Source of the DNA: Hyphomicrobium sp.
GTDB lineage: Bacteria > Pseudomonadota > Alphaproteobacteria > Rhizobiales > Hyphomicrobiaceae
Reading direction: 5' to 3'
Assembly: GCA_022844105.1 (NCBI GenBank)
Contig: JALHMJ010000005.1
Coordinates: 121,851 to 185,850 of the forward strand
DNA: 64,000 bases
Part shown: positions 34,004 to 42,861 of the stretch, in pieces
Position numbering within the stretch: the stretch's first letter is position 1
Layout of the letters: each line of letters starts with the position of its first letter
Notes under the pieces: generated by a model
What the model was told of the DNA's origin: nothing
The model's database searches: none
The model's input: the letters and a program-made list of their open reading frames with translations, nothing else
Program-made: the position numbers and the translations under genes

Positions 34004-34237
34004 ATGCCGACCGCATGGCATCCCGATGAGGATCCAACCCCCGCACCCCGCGATGTGGAATTCATGGCCGCCGTCCTGGAAGGCCGGCACGGCTGGCTGG
34101 CCGCCGACGTGGCCGAATTCTTCTCCACCTATCACAGCCAGCATGGCGACACCGGGCGATCCTGGGCCTGGGCAGGCGTCGCCGAAGTCGTCCGCCAACG
34201 CGCCGTCGAGCGCATTGAGCGGGCCGAGGCGTTTTAA
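34004..34237 (+). CDS. Small hypothetical protein
   Basis: A 77-residue soluble protein, MPTAWHPDEDPTPAPRDVEF then EGRHGWLAADVAEFFSTYHSQHG and a C-terminal helix VAEVVRQRAVERIERAEAF. It has no signal peptide. The composition and a purine-rich AAAGAG upstream support it. It sits 27 bases before the flippase gene on the same strand and may be co-transcribed. No family recognised. Confidence 0.6.
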   Translation: MPTAWHPDEDPTPAPRDVEFMAAVLEGRHGWLAADVAEFFSTYHSQHGDTGRSWAWAGVAEVVRQRAVERIERAEAF

Positions 34238-34264
34238 TCAGTTTCCGCTATCTCAAACGGCCTC

Positions 34265-35650
34265 TTGCCACGGATCGACGCTGTGCTCGCACAAGCCCGC
34301 CAACTTATGATCGATGTCACGCAGCCGCGGGACGACCGCGCGCGCGCGCAGCATGATGCGGTTGTCGCCTTTGGCCTGCGCGTTGCGAGCGCGGCGTTGC
34401 TCTATTTCACCCAGGTCGTCATGGCCCGCTGGATTGGCAGCCACGATTACGGGATCTACGTCTTTGTCTGGACTTGGGTGCTGGTGCTCGGCGGAATTAC
34501 GCACCTGGGCTTGAACGCGGCCATGATGCGCCTGTTGCCCGAGTATAAGGAACATGGGCAACTTGACCGCTTTCGCGCGCTTGTTCGCGGCGGGCGAATT
34601 TTTGCACTGTCGGCTGGCACGCTGCTCGCCGGCTTGGGCATGGCCGGCCTTTACCTGTTTGGCGACCATCTCACCGCGACGTACGTTTTGCCGGCGTATC
34701 TTGCGCTCATCTGCGTGCCGCTCTTTGCGCTGACCGAAGTGCAGGATGGCATTGGCCGCGGACAGGCCTGGATCTGGATTGGTCTCCTGCCGCCCTATGT
34801 CTTGCGCCCGGCCCTTGTTCTTGTCGCGATGACGGCCGCCTGGGCCGCCGAATTGCCGATGAACGCCACCACCGCGGCGGGTGCGGCCATCGTCGCGACT
34901 TGGGGTGCGGCCCTGGCGCAAACACTCATGCTCAATCGCAAACTGAAGCACGAAGTTGCAACGGGCGGGCGCGACTATGACTTCAGGGGCTGGTTGGCAG
35001 TATCAGTCCCCCTCGTCGTTGTCGCCGCCGCCGAACTGATGCTTCAAAACACCGATATCCTCGTGGTGTCGAGCTTCATGACACCGACGGATGTCGCGAT
35101 CTACTTCGCCTCCGCCAAGACCATGAGCCTCATCATGTTCGTGCACTACGCGGTCGGCAGCGCGGTCGCCAATCGCTTCGCATCGCTCAACGCCCGCGGC
35201 GACAAGGAACAATTGCGCGCTTTCGTTCGCGACGCCGTGAACTGGACGTTTTGGCCGTCACTGGCAAGCGCTCTAGTCATTCTAGCGCTAGGCAAACCGC
35301 TACTCTGGCTGTTTGGGCCACAGTTCGAAGCCGGCTATCCGGTCATGTTCATTTTGGTCGTCGGCTTTCTTTTCCGGTCCTCCTTCGGCCCGGCGGAAGT
35401 TCTATTGTCGATGCTTGGCGAACATCAGGTCTGCGCCGCGGTCCTCATCGTCTCAGCACTGTTGAACGTCGCACTGAACTTTGCGCTCGTCCCGCCGTTC
35501 GGCCTCCTCGGCGCGGCGACAGCCACGTCGATCTCGCTCGCAACGGCCGCGCTGATGAACTATGTCGCCGCGCGCCGCCGGCTGGACATCGAGATCGCGA
35601 TATGGCGCAATTTCCCGGACGGCGTGCTCACGCCGAAGCCGCTGGCCTGA
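34265..35650 (+). CDS. Polysaccharide flippase (Wzx/MATE-like)
   Basis: A ~460-residue polytopic membrane protein with about 12-14 membrane segments, of the oligosaccharidyl-lipid flippase superfamily. The pattern ALLYFTQVVMARWIGSHDYGIYVFVW near residue 40 and the later LLSMLGEHQVCAAVLIVSALLNVALN are characteristic. It would move lipid-linked glycans across the inner membrane, yet no glycosyltransferase gene is adjacent, so the glycan is unknown. The start is uncertain: TTG at 34265 or ATG at 34307, neither with a strong ribosome-binding site. Confidence 0.85.
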   Translation: MPRIDAVLAQARQLMIDVTQPRDDRARAQHDAVVAFGLRVASAALLYFTQVVMARWIGSHDYGIYVFVWTWVLVLGGITHLGLNAAMMRLLPEYKEHGQLDRFRALVRGGRIFALSAGTLLAGLGMAGLYLFGDHLTATYVLPAYLALICVPLFALTEVQDGIGRGQAWIWIGLLPPYVLRPALVLVAMTAAWAAELPMNATTAAGAAIVATWGAALAQTLMLNRKLKHEVATGGRDYDFRGWLAVSVPLVVVAAAELMLQNTDILVVSSFMTPTDVAIYFASAKTMSLIMFVHYAVGSAVANRFASLNARGDKEQLRAFVRDAVNWTFWPSLASALVILALGKPLLWLFGPQFEAGYPVMFILVVGFLFRSSFGPAEVLLSMLGEHQVCAAVLIVSALLNVALNFALVPPFGLLGAATATSISLATAALMNYVAARRRLDIEIAIWRNFPDGVLTPKPLA

Positions 35651-35659
35651 TGCCTCAGC

Positions 35660-36310
35660 TCACATCGGTGAGGCGAGTACCAGTGTCCAGAATGATTTGA
35701 ATTCCGTTTTAGGATCCTGGATCAGCGCCAAGCCCATTTCGGACGCATCCGCCAGCAACAGGTTCTTGTTGTGCCCCGGACTTGCCTTCCAGCCGCGCAT
35801 GACTTCCTGGAAATCAATCTGGCCGGTACCGACGTTTTCGGCAGCAAGCCGCGCTTTATATCCGGTGCGCTTAACCCGGTCCCACGGATTGGAGCCGTCC
35901 GACCCATAGTGCGAGATGCGGTCCCACTTCGAAAGGTCGCGTGAATGGCCTTTGGCGGCTTCCGCCAGCTCGGCGTTGAGCTTCACCGGCTTCAATTTGT
36001 GATCGCGACGATACTGATTGATGATGTCGCGCGCCTTCTCCGGGTCAAGCGCGGTCGAGGAGTAATCGCGATCGGCCAGCATCCCCTTGGTGGCATTTTC
36101 ATAGCTGCCTTTGGGGGCCTGATCGTTCAAGCGGGCGAGCTGCACCGGCCGATTGACGGACGGTTCGCCTCCCAGACCGACGCTCGGAGTCGGCCGCTTG
36201 GAAACGGCGGACGTCTGATCCTCGGCAAATCCGGACGAGATCGATCCGCTATTGAGACTGCAGGCGGTCAGGCCAATGGCGGCACAAACCGCAACGGCAA
36301 CGCGATACAT
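35660..36310 (-). CDS. CAP-domain lipoprotein
   Basis: A 216-residue protein with a lipoprotein signal peptide: MYRVAVAVCAAIGLTACS has a lipobox LTAC, so Cys-17 is probably lipidated. After a Ser/Pro-rich linker the CAP (SCP/PR-1) domain starts near residue 85: INQYRRDHKLKPVKLNAELA, then AAKGHSRDLSKWDRISHYGS and WKASPGHNKNLLL. The two histidines of the CAP cleft are present. These proteins are secreted or surface-anchored, with unclear activity in bacteria. GGGAG nine bases before ATG 36310 sets the start; the track begins 15 codons earlier. It is convergent with the flippase gene. Confidence 0.9.
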   Translation of the reverse strand: MYRVAVAVCAAIGLTACSLNSGSISSGFAEDQTSAVSKRPTPSVGLGGEPSVNRPVQLARLNDQAPKGSYENATKGMLADRDYSSTALDPEKARDIINQYRRDHKLKPVKLNAELAEAAKGHSRDLSKWDRISHYGSDGSNPWDRVKRTGYKARLAAENVGTGQIDFQEVMRGWKASPGHNKNLLLADASEMGLALIQDPKTEFKSFWTLVLASPM

Positions 36311-36726
36311 GATGCTTACTCCCGCCAGATGACGCGCGGTATTCCTTTCGACCATCGCAGAGACCCGTTAACTGCCCGTTAATGGTAAATCGGTTGCAAA
36401 CGCCAATCGCGGCACGACCGCACTTGGGCTTTGCTCCTGTCCACACGCTCCGGCGCGACTTATCCCTCGACACCTCAAGGATATTTACGCCTGCGATGGT
36501 GTCGTGATTTGGGCGCGGTGGCGGCAAACTCCGGACAAGCGCTACTTCCCTGTGGTGAGATTCATCAGCAACTCGTTTGCCTGACCGTGGCCGGACGGAC
36601 TCAGGCCATACAGTTGCCGCGCGCAATTGGCTGCGACCCCTTTCAACTGTTTCATTTCTCTCGCAGTCTCGACTGTCAAAGTGCCGGTGATTCGCGCATC
36701 CGGACTGCATGAGGGAGGCCCAACCC
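36311..36726. other. 416-base divergent intergenic region
   Basis: It lies between the CAP lipoprotein (minus) and the winged-helix gene (plus) and should hold both promoters. ORFs of 64-93 codons on both strands lack ribosome-binding sites and have no recognisable features. I see no repeats or RNA gene. Confidence 0.5.
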
Positions 36727-37863
36727 ATGCCCGCACGTGCCGGCGAGGCGGTCATCGAAACCGCCCGCGACGCCGTTGTCGGACCCGTCGAGACTTTGCT
36801 GCTCGCGCGCATTGCGTGCGAAGGCGGAGCCACGCGCAGTGATCTGGTGCGCGATGCGGGCGTGTTGCTACAGCACAAAATGGCGCCCGCGCAGGTGCGC
36901 ACGACAATTGATAACGCAGTTGCAGCACTCCTTGCAGCCGGACTTGCAGGCGAAACGCGCGGCCGCTTTGCGGCAACGCCGTTGGGCACGCAAGCTGCCG
37001 GCCGGTTCTTGCAAACCACAGTTTGCCCTGCCAATTGGGATCAGGTCCGCGACATCGCTTTGGTGGCCAAAGCGCTGGGCCTCGGCGCCGAGCCCCACTC
37101 CCGTAAGACAGCGCTCGCCAGACCGGAGGGACTGCGCACCGCCATTCTGCAACGGACCTATGGGCTGAAGGGCAAGAAGAACATTCCCGATGCGAAACTG
37201 CGCGCGCAGTTGGCGCTTGTGGCGTTGGAGCGAGCCTTCGGCAACAAGATCAAGGCCGGGTTCTCCAAGGGGTCGGGTCTGCCGTCGAAGGCTGCCCGGA
37301 CCCTGGCCGGTCAGCTCGCCGCATCGCCGCGTGATTTTCCAACCGACGCCAAGCTGATCGCGCAATTGGCAGCCGATGCTGTCGGCGCCGCGCAGGTCGA
37401 TTGCGACGTCGTCCGTCTGGCCATTTTGCGCCGGATGATCACGCAGTTTCTCGATGTAAGCTCACCCGTTCGCCAAGCGCCGGCGGCCAGAAGCCCCAAA
37501 TCCGACGCGCCGGCAGATCTCATCAATTCGGCCGCCAATGACACAAAGCCGGAAAAAGGCCCGCCGCCGCGCCCTGGTCTGGAGCAGTTCTCGTCCGCCG
37601 TTCGGCACGCGGCACAAAAAAGTGCTCAAGGGTGGCCGGCGAAAGCGTTTATCTCTCACGTCTGGGAAACGATTCGCATCGAGAATGAGATCTGGGCGCT
37701 GTCCGAGATCGAGTTCAAGTCGATGCTTGTCGAAGCCAACCGTCGCGGCGCCGTAAGCCTGGTGACCGCCGACTTGAAGAACCGAGATCTCCGCCAGGAC
37801 ATTGAACGGTCGGCAACGCCCGACCGCAACACCGTCTGGCATTACGTCCGCATTGAAGATTGA
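36727..37863 (+). CDS. Putative winged-helix protein, partner of the dual ATPase
   Basis: A 378-residue soluble protein. The first ~90 residues read as a winged-helix fold (LLLARIACEGGATRSDLVRD, then VRTTIDNAVAALLAAGLAGE and a wing-like GRFAATPLG). The middle is helical and positively charged (LKGKKNIPDAKLRAQLALVALE). After a disordered Pro-rich linker at ~260-285, the last ~85 residues look like a second winged helix: KAFISHVWETIRIENEIWAL, EFKSMLVEANRRGAVSLVTA and a closing VWHYVRIED. GGGAGG seven bases before the ATG at 36727 places the start there, six codons after the track start. It ends 40 bases before the large ATPase gene, so the two form an operon. The architecture suggests a DNA-binding or adaptor subunit. 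I do not recognise a named family. Confidence 0.7.
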   Translation: MPARAGEAVIETARDAVVGPVETLLLARIACEGGATRSDLVRDAGVLLQHKMAPAQVRTTIDNAVAALLAAGLAGETRGRFAATPLGTQAAGRFLQTTVCPANWDQVRDIALVAKALGLGAEPHSRKTALARPEGLRTAILQRTYGLKGKKNIPDAKLRAQLALVALERAFGNKIKAGFSKGSGLPSKAARTLAGQLAASPRDFPTDAKLIAQLAADAVGAAQVDCDVVRLAILRRMITQFLDVSSPVRQAPAARSPKSDAPADLINSAANDTKPEKGPPPRPGLEQFSSAVRHAAQKSAQGWPAKAFISHVWETIRIENEIWALSEIEFKSMLVEANRRGAVSLVTADLKNRDLRQDIERSATPDRNTVWHYVRIED

Positions 37864-37903
37864 AGTGCTGCCTTTCTGATTGGCGCATCGAGGCATGGGT
37901 CGC

Positions 37904-40900
37904 ATGGGTTTGATTGCAAAGAGCACGTCGAACGAAGACGCAAAGGATTGGGCAGCCGATGAGCTGGCCCATGCCTTTGAGCATTCGATCACGTGGGAAG
38001 ATGACATCTGGCGTGCCGACCCTGTCGATGTCGGTGAGGTCCATTCCAAGGCCCGGCTGAAGTTTGCCACAACACTACGCTCCGTTACGGCAGGCAAGGG
38101 TGCCGCCAATCAGGCCCGCATTCTGCTGTTCCACGGCCAGTCCGGCGCCGGCAAGACGCATCTTCTGCGCGCTTTGCGCACGTCCTCTCACCGCACCGGC
38201 GAGGCCTATTTCGGCTACGCCCAGATGACGCCCGACATCGCCAGCTATGCCGACTATTTTCTTCGCCGCCTCGTCCATTCATTGGAGAAATCCTATGACC
38301 CCGACACGCCGGGCATCAGCGGACTGACACGGCTCACGACCAAGCTGGTCTCGGATAGCGCGGTCCTGCCGGCAAAAGATCTCGAACATCTGCGCGACGC
38401 GGCACTCGATGAGGACGAACTCGCCCGCCTTGTTCTGCGTCTTGCCGATGACATCGTCGCCGCGCCGAAACTTGCCAACGAAGACCTCGACATCAATATC
38501 GTGCGCGCGCTGCTCTACATGGAGCGTCGCGATCCGCGCATCGACCAGCGCATCCGCCAGTATCTCAATGGCCGCCAACTCACCTCGCTGGCGCATCAAG
38601 CCGTTGCCGCCCTCGATCCTAACACCGGCGAAGACCGCGCCTTCGAGATTATCACCTCGCTCGGCAAGCTGATCTGGACCGTTGAAAAAGCCTCGCTCGT
38701 CTTTGCCATCGACCAAGTCGAGGATTTGCGGTTCTTCGACGACGCTGAAGAACGCTTCCAAAAAGCCGTGCGCGATCTCATCCAAATTGCCAATCGGCTC
38801 AGCAACGCCATCGTCATCATCTCCTGCCTCGACGATTTCTACGGTCAGGTGCGCGGCGCGCTGCCCCAGTCCTATCTCGACCGCATCGAGAAATCGGGTC
38901 CGGTTGCTCTGCTCGAAAGCCGCACGCCGGAAGAAGCGCGCCTCATCATTGCACGGCGCCTGCAGCATGAAGCCGAAGCCAAGGCTGATGGTCTGGCCTA
39001 CCCCGATCCCACCCAATTTTTCGGGCCGCAGTTCTTTGAGGAATTCGGCGGTCTGTCGACACGGCGGCTTCTCGAACATGCGCAGTCGCGTCTTCGCGAA
39101 CAAGTCAACGGCGAACCCGAAGAGCGTGAACAACAATCCGGCGGCTGGGCCTCCACGCTCGCCTCTGTTCTTGGCGGCATTTTCAGTGATGGCGACAACA
39201 CCGGCCAGCGCACCTCGTCGGCGGCGATGGACTATCGCGAGATGTGGGAGCGTTTCCAATCGGCGTCGGAAGCCGAGATCCCATCCGATGACCGTGAATT
39301 GCTGGAGATACTGACCGCGGGCCTGACGCTCGCTAAGGACGAATGGGCCGGTGACGTCGTGCTCGCCACCAACCGCCTTGATCTGGCCGACGATCTGCCC
39401 GCGTTCGATGTCGTCATCCGGCACAAGAAGACGGGACACGCCGCTGAGGCCAGAGTGTTCTTGTGTAATCGCAAGACCCAGGGTGGCGGCCTGAAGCGCC
39501 AGATGGATAAGGTGCTGTCGGCGATGGCCGGCAAAGCCTGTTTCATGCTCCGCGCGTCTGACTTCCCGCCCAACGGCAAGAATCAAACCGCGCAGGCCAT
39601 GCGCAAGTTTCGCGAAAGCGGCGGCCGCCAGATCATCGTGCCAATCCCTGAGTGGGAGCGCATCATGACGGTGCGCGAGTTCCACGCCCATTATCGCCAG
39701 GACCCTGGCTTCACGGCCTGGTTCGAGGACGCGCGCCTTCTGTCGAACATCATGGTCGTAATCCAGTTGCTGCGCCTCGACCTCCTCGGTCGCGGCTTGC
39801 CGCGCACGGCCAAGCCCGATGACACGAAAGCCGTTGCTGCACCCGCACCGGCTGCTGAAACCCCAGGTGAGGCCGCCGCGCTCACGCCCGGCGGATGGAC
39901 GACGTCGTGGACCGACAGTGACAACGAACAGCTGCCGGCCAACGACGACGAACTTCCGCTCTCTGTCATCCTCGATGAAAACGGCAGCACCGGCTCGATC
40001 CTCGCGGGCCGGGAAAGTGGCGCACGCTCAAAGCCCATCACGCTCAACAAAGACGTGCTGAAGCGTCATGCCGCCGTTCTGGGCGGTTCCGGTTCCGGCA
40101 AAACGACGCTCGCACTCTGCCTCATCGAGCAATTACTGCTGCAAGGCATTCCGGCCGTGCTGCTCGACCGCAAAGGCGACCTGTGCTCCTACGCCAACCC
40201 GGATGTCTGGCGCGCCAACGACCATGAATTTACCGACCGTCGTGGCGACCGCGAGAAGCTTGCCGACGCCATCGACGTTGCGGTCTATACGCCCGGCCGC
40301 GCCTCCGGCCGTCCGATCTCGATCACGCTGCTGCCCAACGGCATCAACGAACTGCCCGAACACGAACAGCAATTGCTGGCCAATCTTTCGTCGGCCGCGC
40401 TGGGCGAAATGTTGCATTTGAAAAATTCTGCGACGCATCAAAAGCAGTCGGGCACGCTGTCGGTCGCCCTGCGCATTCTCGGATCGCGCTACAGCCGCGA
40501 AGTCACGCTGGCCGATCTCATCGCGCTGCTCGAAGACGAAGACCCCGAACTGACCGATCTGACGCAGCGCATGGACCCGTCGGGCAAGATTCGCCGCGAT
40601 CTCGTGGCCCAGCTCGACAGCTTGCGCCACCGCAACTCCGCCCTTTTCGAAGGCGGCGGCGAGAGCCTGCGCATGGAAAGCCTGCTCGGTATCGGCCCGT
40701 TCGCGCGCGAAGGCCGCACGCGGTTGTCGATCATCTACACGGGCTTCCTCGGCGACAATGAAAACATTCTGTTCTGGGTTGCGCAGTTTCTGTCAGAGGC
40801 CCTACGCTTCTGCCAGCGCAATCCGAACGATGAATTGCAGGCCGTCGTCATGTTCGACGAGGCCGACCTCTATATTCCGGCCAACGCCAAGCCCGCGACC

Positions 40901-41281
40901 GCCGAACCGTTGCAGAGCCTTTTGAAACGCGCCCGCTCGGCCGGTCTCGGCCTGATGCTCGCCACGCAATCGCCGGGCGATCTCGACTATAAGAGCCGCG
41001 ACCAGATCACGAGCTGGTTCATCGGGCGTGTGCGCGAGGATACCGCGCTGCGCAAGCTGAAGGCCGCCTTCCAAAGCGAAAGCGGTCTCGACCCTGCAGC
41101 CGTTCTGCCGCATCAGACCGTCGGTGAATTCCACCTCGTGCAGGAAGGTCATGTGCGCTCGATGAAGGCGCAGCGGTCACTGATCGAAGCCGAACAGGTG
41201 CCCTTCGATCGGATCGAGCAACTGGCCCACGAGACCAAAGGACAGGACGAAAAGCAGCTGAAGCTTTTTGACGTGCGGTGA
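37904..41281 (+). CDS. Large protein with two P-loop ATPase modules, the second HerA/DUF87-like
   Basis: A 1125-residue cytoplasmic protein. Module 1 (residues ~40-420) is an AAA-type ATPase with Walker A GQSGAGKTH at ~80-88, Walker B LVFAIDQVED at ~266 and a sensor-like VIISCLDDF. A middle region (~430-660) with a mixed alpha/beta stretch (VVIRHKKTGHAAEARVFLC) follows, then a Pro/Ala linker. Module 2 (~690-1125) is HerA/VirB4/FtsK-like: Walker A GGSGSGKTTLA at ~727, DRKGDLCSYANPDVW, Walker B AVVMFDEADLYIPA at ~981 and LATQSPGDLDYK at ~1021. This suggests a hexameric DNA or protein translocase gated by the first ATPase. ATG 37904 is used because GAGG lies ten bases upstream; TTG 37880 and ATG 37895 are alternatives. 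No nuclease, methylase or helicase is adjacent. Function unknown. Confidence 0.85.
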   Translation: MGLIAKSTSNEDAKDWAADELAHAFEHSITWEDDIWRADPVDVGEVHSKARLKFATTLRSVTAGKGAANQARILLFHGQSGAGKTHLLRALRTSSHRTGEAYFGYAQMTPDIASYADYFLRRLVHSLEKSYDPDTPGISGLTRLTTKLVSDSAVLPAKDLEHLRDAALDEDELARLVLRLADDIVAAPKLANEDLDINIVRALLYMERRDPRIDQRIRQYLNGRQLTSLAHQAVAALDPNTGEDRAFEIITSLGKLIWTVEKASLVFAIDQVEDLRFFDDAEERFQKAVRDLIQIANRLSNAIVIISCLDDFYGQVRGALPQSYLDRIEKSGPVALLESRTPEEARLIIARRLQHEAEAKADGLAYPDPTQFFGPQFFEEFGGLSTRRLLEHAQSRLREQVNGEPEEREQQSGGWASTLASVLGGIFSDGDNTGQRTSSAAMDYREMWERFQSASEAEIPSDDRELLEILTAGLTLAKDEWAGDVVLATNRLDLADDLPAFDVVIRHKKTGHAAEARVFLCNRKTQGGGLKRQMDKVLSAMAGKACFMLRASDFPPNGKNQTAQAMRKFRESGGRQIIVPIPEWERIMTVREFHAHYRQDPGFTAWFEDARLLSNIMVVIQLLRLDLLGRGLPRTAKPDDTKAVAAPAPAAETPGEAAALTPGGWTTSWTDSDNEQLPANDDELPLSVILDENGSTGSILAGRESGARSKPITLNKDVLKRHAAVLGGSGSGKTTLALCLIEQLLLQGIPAVLLDRKGDLCSYANPDVWRANDHEFTDRRGDREKLADAIDVAVYTPGRASGRPISITLLPNGINELPEHEQQLLANLSSAALGEMLHLKNSATHQKQSGTLSVALRILGSRYSREVTLADLIALLEDEDPELTDLTQRMDPSGKIRRDLVAQLDSLRHRNSALFEGGGESLRMESLLGIGPFAREGRTRLSIIYTGFLGDNENILFWVAQFLSEALRFCQRNPNDELQAVVMFDEADLYIPANAKPATAEPLQSLLKRARSAGLGLMLATQSPGDLDYKSRDQITSWFIGRVREDTALRKLKAAFQSESGLDPAAVLPHQTVGEFHLVQEGHVRSMKAQRSLIEAEQVPFDRIEQLAHETKGQDEKQLKLFDVR

Positions 41282-42060
41282 TTTCAGCCGCTTTGACACC
41301 TAATTGAGCGACGTTTTCTGTAGGGATTTCAAAAGGTTTGAGCTTAAACAGCTATATTTTGTGCAATGCGGCATCACGTTCGCCATTGCGAGATCACATT
41401 GTGACGGAAATCCAATAGCCTCATGCACGGGACATTTTCCCGTGTAAAGATTTCGTGATCTGCAGTGTGACAGGGCGTGGGCACAACGCAGATAGATGTC
41501 CCGAGGCGCTGAGGGGAATAGCGTCGAAGGACACGTATCCGGCCGAGGACCGGAATTAGTGTGCGGGGTTGTGTGTAATGGCAGGTAAATCGTTTTTGAT
41601 GTTGGTGCTGGCGTCGATGCTCGGCCCGGCTGTCGGCGTTGGTCTCTTCGTTCTTCTGAACGCTTTTTAAGACCGCCGATAATGGTTGTGGAGCGCGCTC
41701 GAGGCGCTGCGCGAAATACTTCGCGTAAATTCATGTCTTACGGCAATCGTTGGCGCGCGCGCAAAACGAATTGAGGCCCGCCCGCAATCCGGCCGGCAGC
41801 GGGGGCTTCCGGTTCAGCGCAGGCGGGCCTCGCATCGGGGAGCGGCCAGGAGGGCGGTTAGGCCAACCCCCATCCAGGTGTCACCCCAGCCAGAGCCCGT
41901 GCGGGAAAGCCCTGGCTGGAATGAGCACCAAGTCTCCTGTTCAACAGTCCGACGGTTTTGATCCTTTCGGGGCGGTCCGGATGTTTTACCGGCGGTCTGT
42001 CTCAGGGAGCAGTGAACTGAATAAGAACGGTGTGATGCGCAGGATATTCCAGCGCGTTCA
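41282..42060. other. Long intergenic region with hairpins, no established RNA gene
   Basis: 779 bases between the dual ATPase and the anti-sigma gene. It contains the small ORF at 41578 and an ACGGG/CCCGT hairpin near 41427. A GC-rich stretch holds GAGGCCCGCC (about 41773) pairing with GGCGGGCCTC (about 41822), and CCAGCCAG (41889) pairing with CTGGCTGG (41912). I tested it by eye against RNase P RNA, tmRNA, 6S and cobalamin riboswitch landmarks and found no match. The plus-strand ORF from 41750 is mostly antisense to the anti-sigma gene. Confidence 0.5.
41578..41670 (+). CDS. Possible 30-residue single-helix membrane peptide
   Basis: Too short for the ORF track. ATG at 41578 gives MAGKSFLMLVLASMLGPAVG and then VGLFVLLNAF before TAA. 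It has a lysine near the start and one hydrophobic helix of about 22 residues, the usual layout of small bacterial membrane proteins. GCGGGGTT lies about ten bases upstream. Coding is not proven; codon choice is compatible with the neighbours. Confidence 0.4.
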   Translation: MAGKSFLMLVLASMLGPAVGVGLFVLLNAF

Positions 42061-42861
42061 TCAATTTCCTGCGCCGCCTTCAACTGCAGGCGCAGCGGCC
42101 CAACCCTTCTCAATCAGGAACTCTTCTTCCACCGGCGTCAGTTCGCTCCGTCCGGGAAGCGCCTTCACGACGCTCCCGACCACGCCATCGAGCGCATCGC
42201 TTTCGCCTTGGCTGGCATTGCGCGTCGTGGCGCTCTGGTCGGCGCCCCCCGTCAACACGCGGATCCTCCAATCACCGTCGTTCTCGCGGCACGCAAGTCC
42301 CTGCGGACCCTTATTTCGGCCGACAATTTCGTACTGCCGGCAAATGCGGCCGTCACTATCGCGCACCGACAGGAGCGGACGGATATCGCCCTCCTTGTCG
42401 AGCTCCCTGGTATTTGAGGGAATGGTGTCGAGCGCAACCTGCAGCCGGCCGGCGGCGACAAACCCGTCGCGATCGGCGCGCACGAGCGTGTCATCTGCAG
42501 GGGGTGTTGCGAGCAGTGATGCTCCAACGCCCACGCCGATCAGCAATGTGGCCGCATAGCCAGCGGCCGGCAGGAGACTAAAACCTCCCGGAAAAAACCG
42601 GTCCATCAATCCCTGACGCGCGACGGGCTTTTTTACATTCGACGTCGTGCCACGAATGGTGTCGAGCAGCCGGTCGGGGATGGGCGCCGCAAGCACCGCA
42701 TCGAATGCGGTCAGCTGGCCCGGCGCCGTCGCAAGAAACGGCTGTAACCGGTCCCGTAACGCCGGATCGACGGCGAGAAGGCTCTCCAGCCAGGCCTTTT
42801 CCTCGGCCGAAACCCGGCCGTCGGCGTAGCCCATAATGATTTCGTCAGGAACGTGTACCAA
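42061..42861 (-). CDS. Anti-sigma factor, membrane-anchored
   Basis: A 266-residue protein with an N-terminal cytoplasmic helical domain (VPDEIIMGYADGRVSAEEKA, typical of anti-sigma factors that start with a short helical bundle), one membrane segment near residue 100-120 (LLPAAGYAATLLIGVGVGASL) and a periplasmic part with the segment RICRQYEIVGRNKGPQGLAC. The start proposed is TTG 42861, with AGGAG seven bases upstream. It overlaps the end of the sigma gene by 17 bases, which suggests translational coupling; ATG 42900 is an alternative. Adjacent sigma and anti-sigma genes are the normal arrangement for ECF systems. The inducing signal is unknown. Confidence 0.8.
   Translation of the reverse strand: MVHVPDEIIMGYADGRVSAEEKAWLESLLAVDPALRDRLQPFLATAPGQLTAFDAVLAAPIPDRLLDTIRGTTSNVKKPVARQGLMDRFFPGGFSLLPAAGYAATLLIGVGVGASLLATPPADDTLVRADRDGFVAAGRLQVALDTIPSNTRELDKEGDIRPLLSVRDSDGRICRQYEIVGRNKGPQGLACRENDGDWRIRVLTGGADQSATTRNASQGESDALDGVVGSVVKALPGRSELTPVEEEFLIEKGWAAAPAVEGGAGN

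Noticed and set aside
38279-39691. 470-codon minus-strand ORF
   Set aside because: It is antisense to the dual-ATPase gene and has no recognisable domain.
41690-42000. RNase P RNA, tmRNA or a cobalamin riboswitch
   Set aside because: The conserved landmark sequences of these RNAs are not present; only generic stems were seen.
41750-42559. 269-codon plus-strand ORF
   Set aside because: Most of it is antisense to the anti-sigma gene, and the rest is low-complexity Ser/Pro/Arg sequence.
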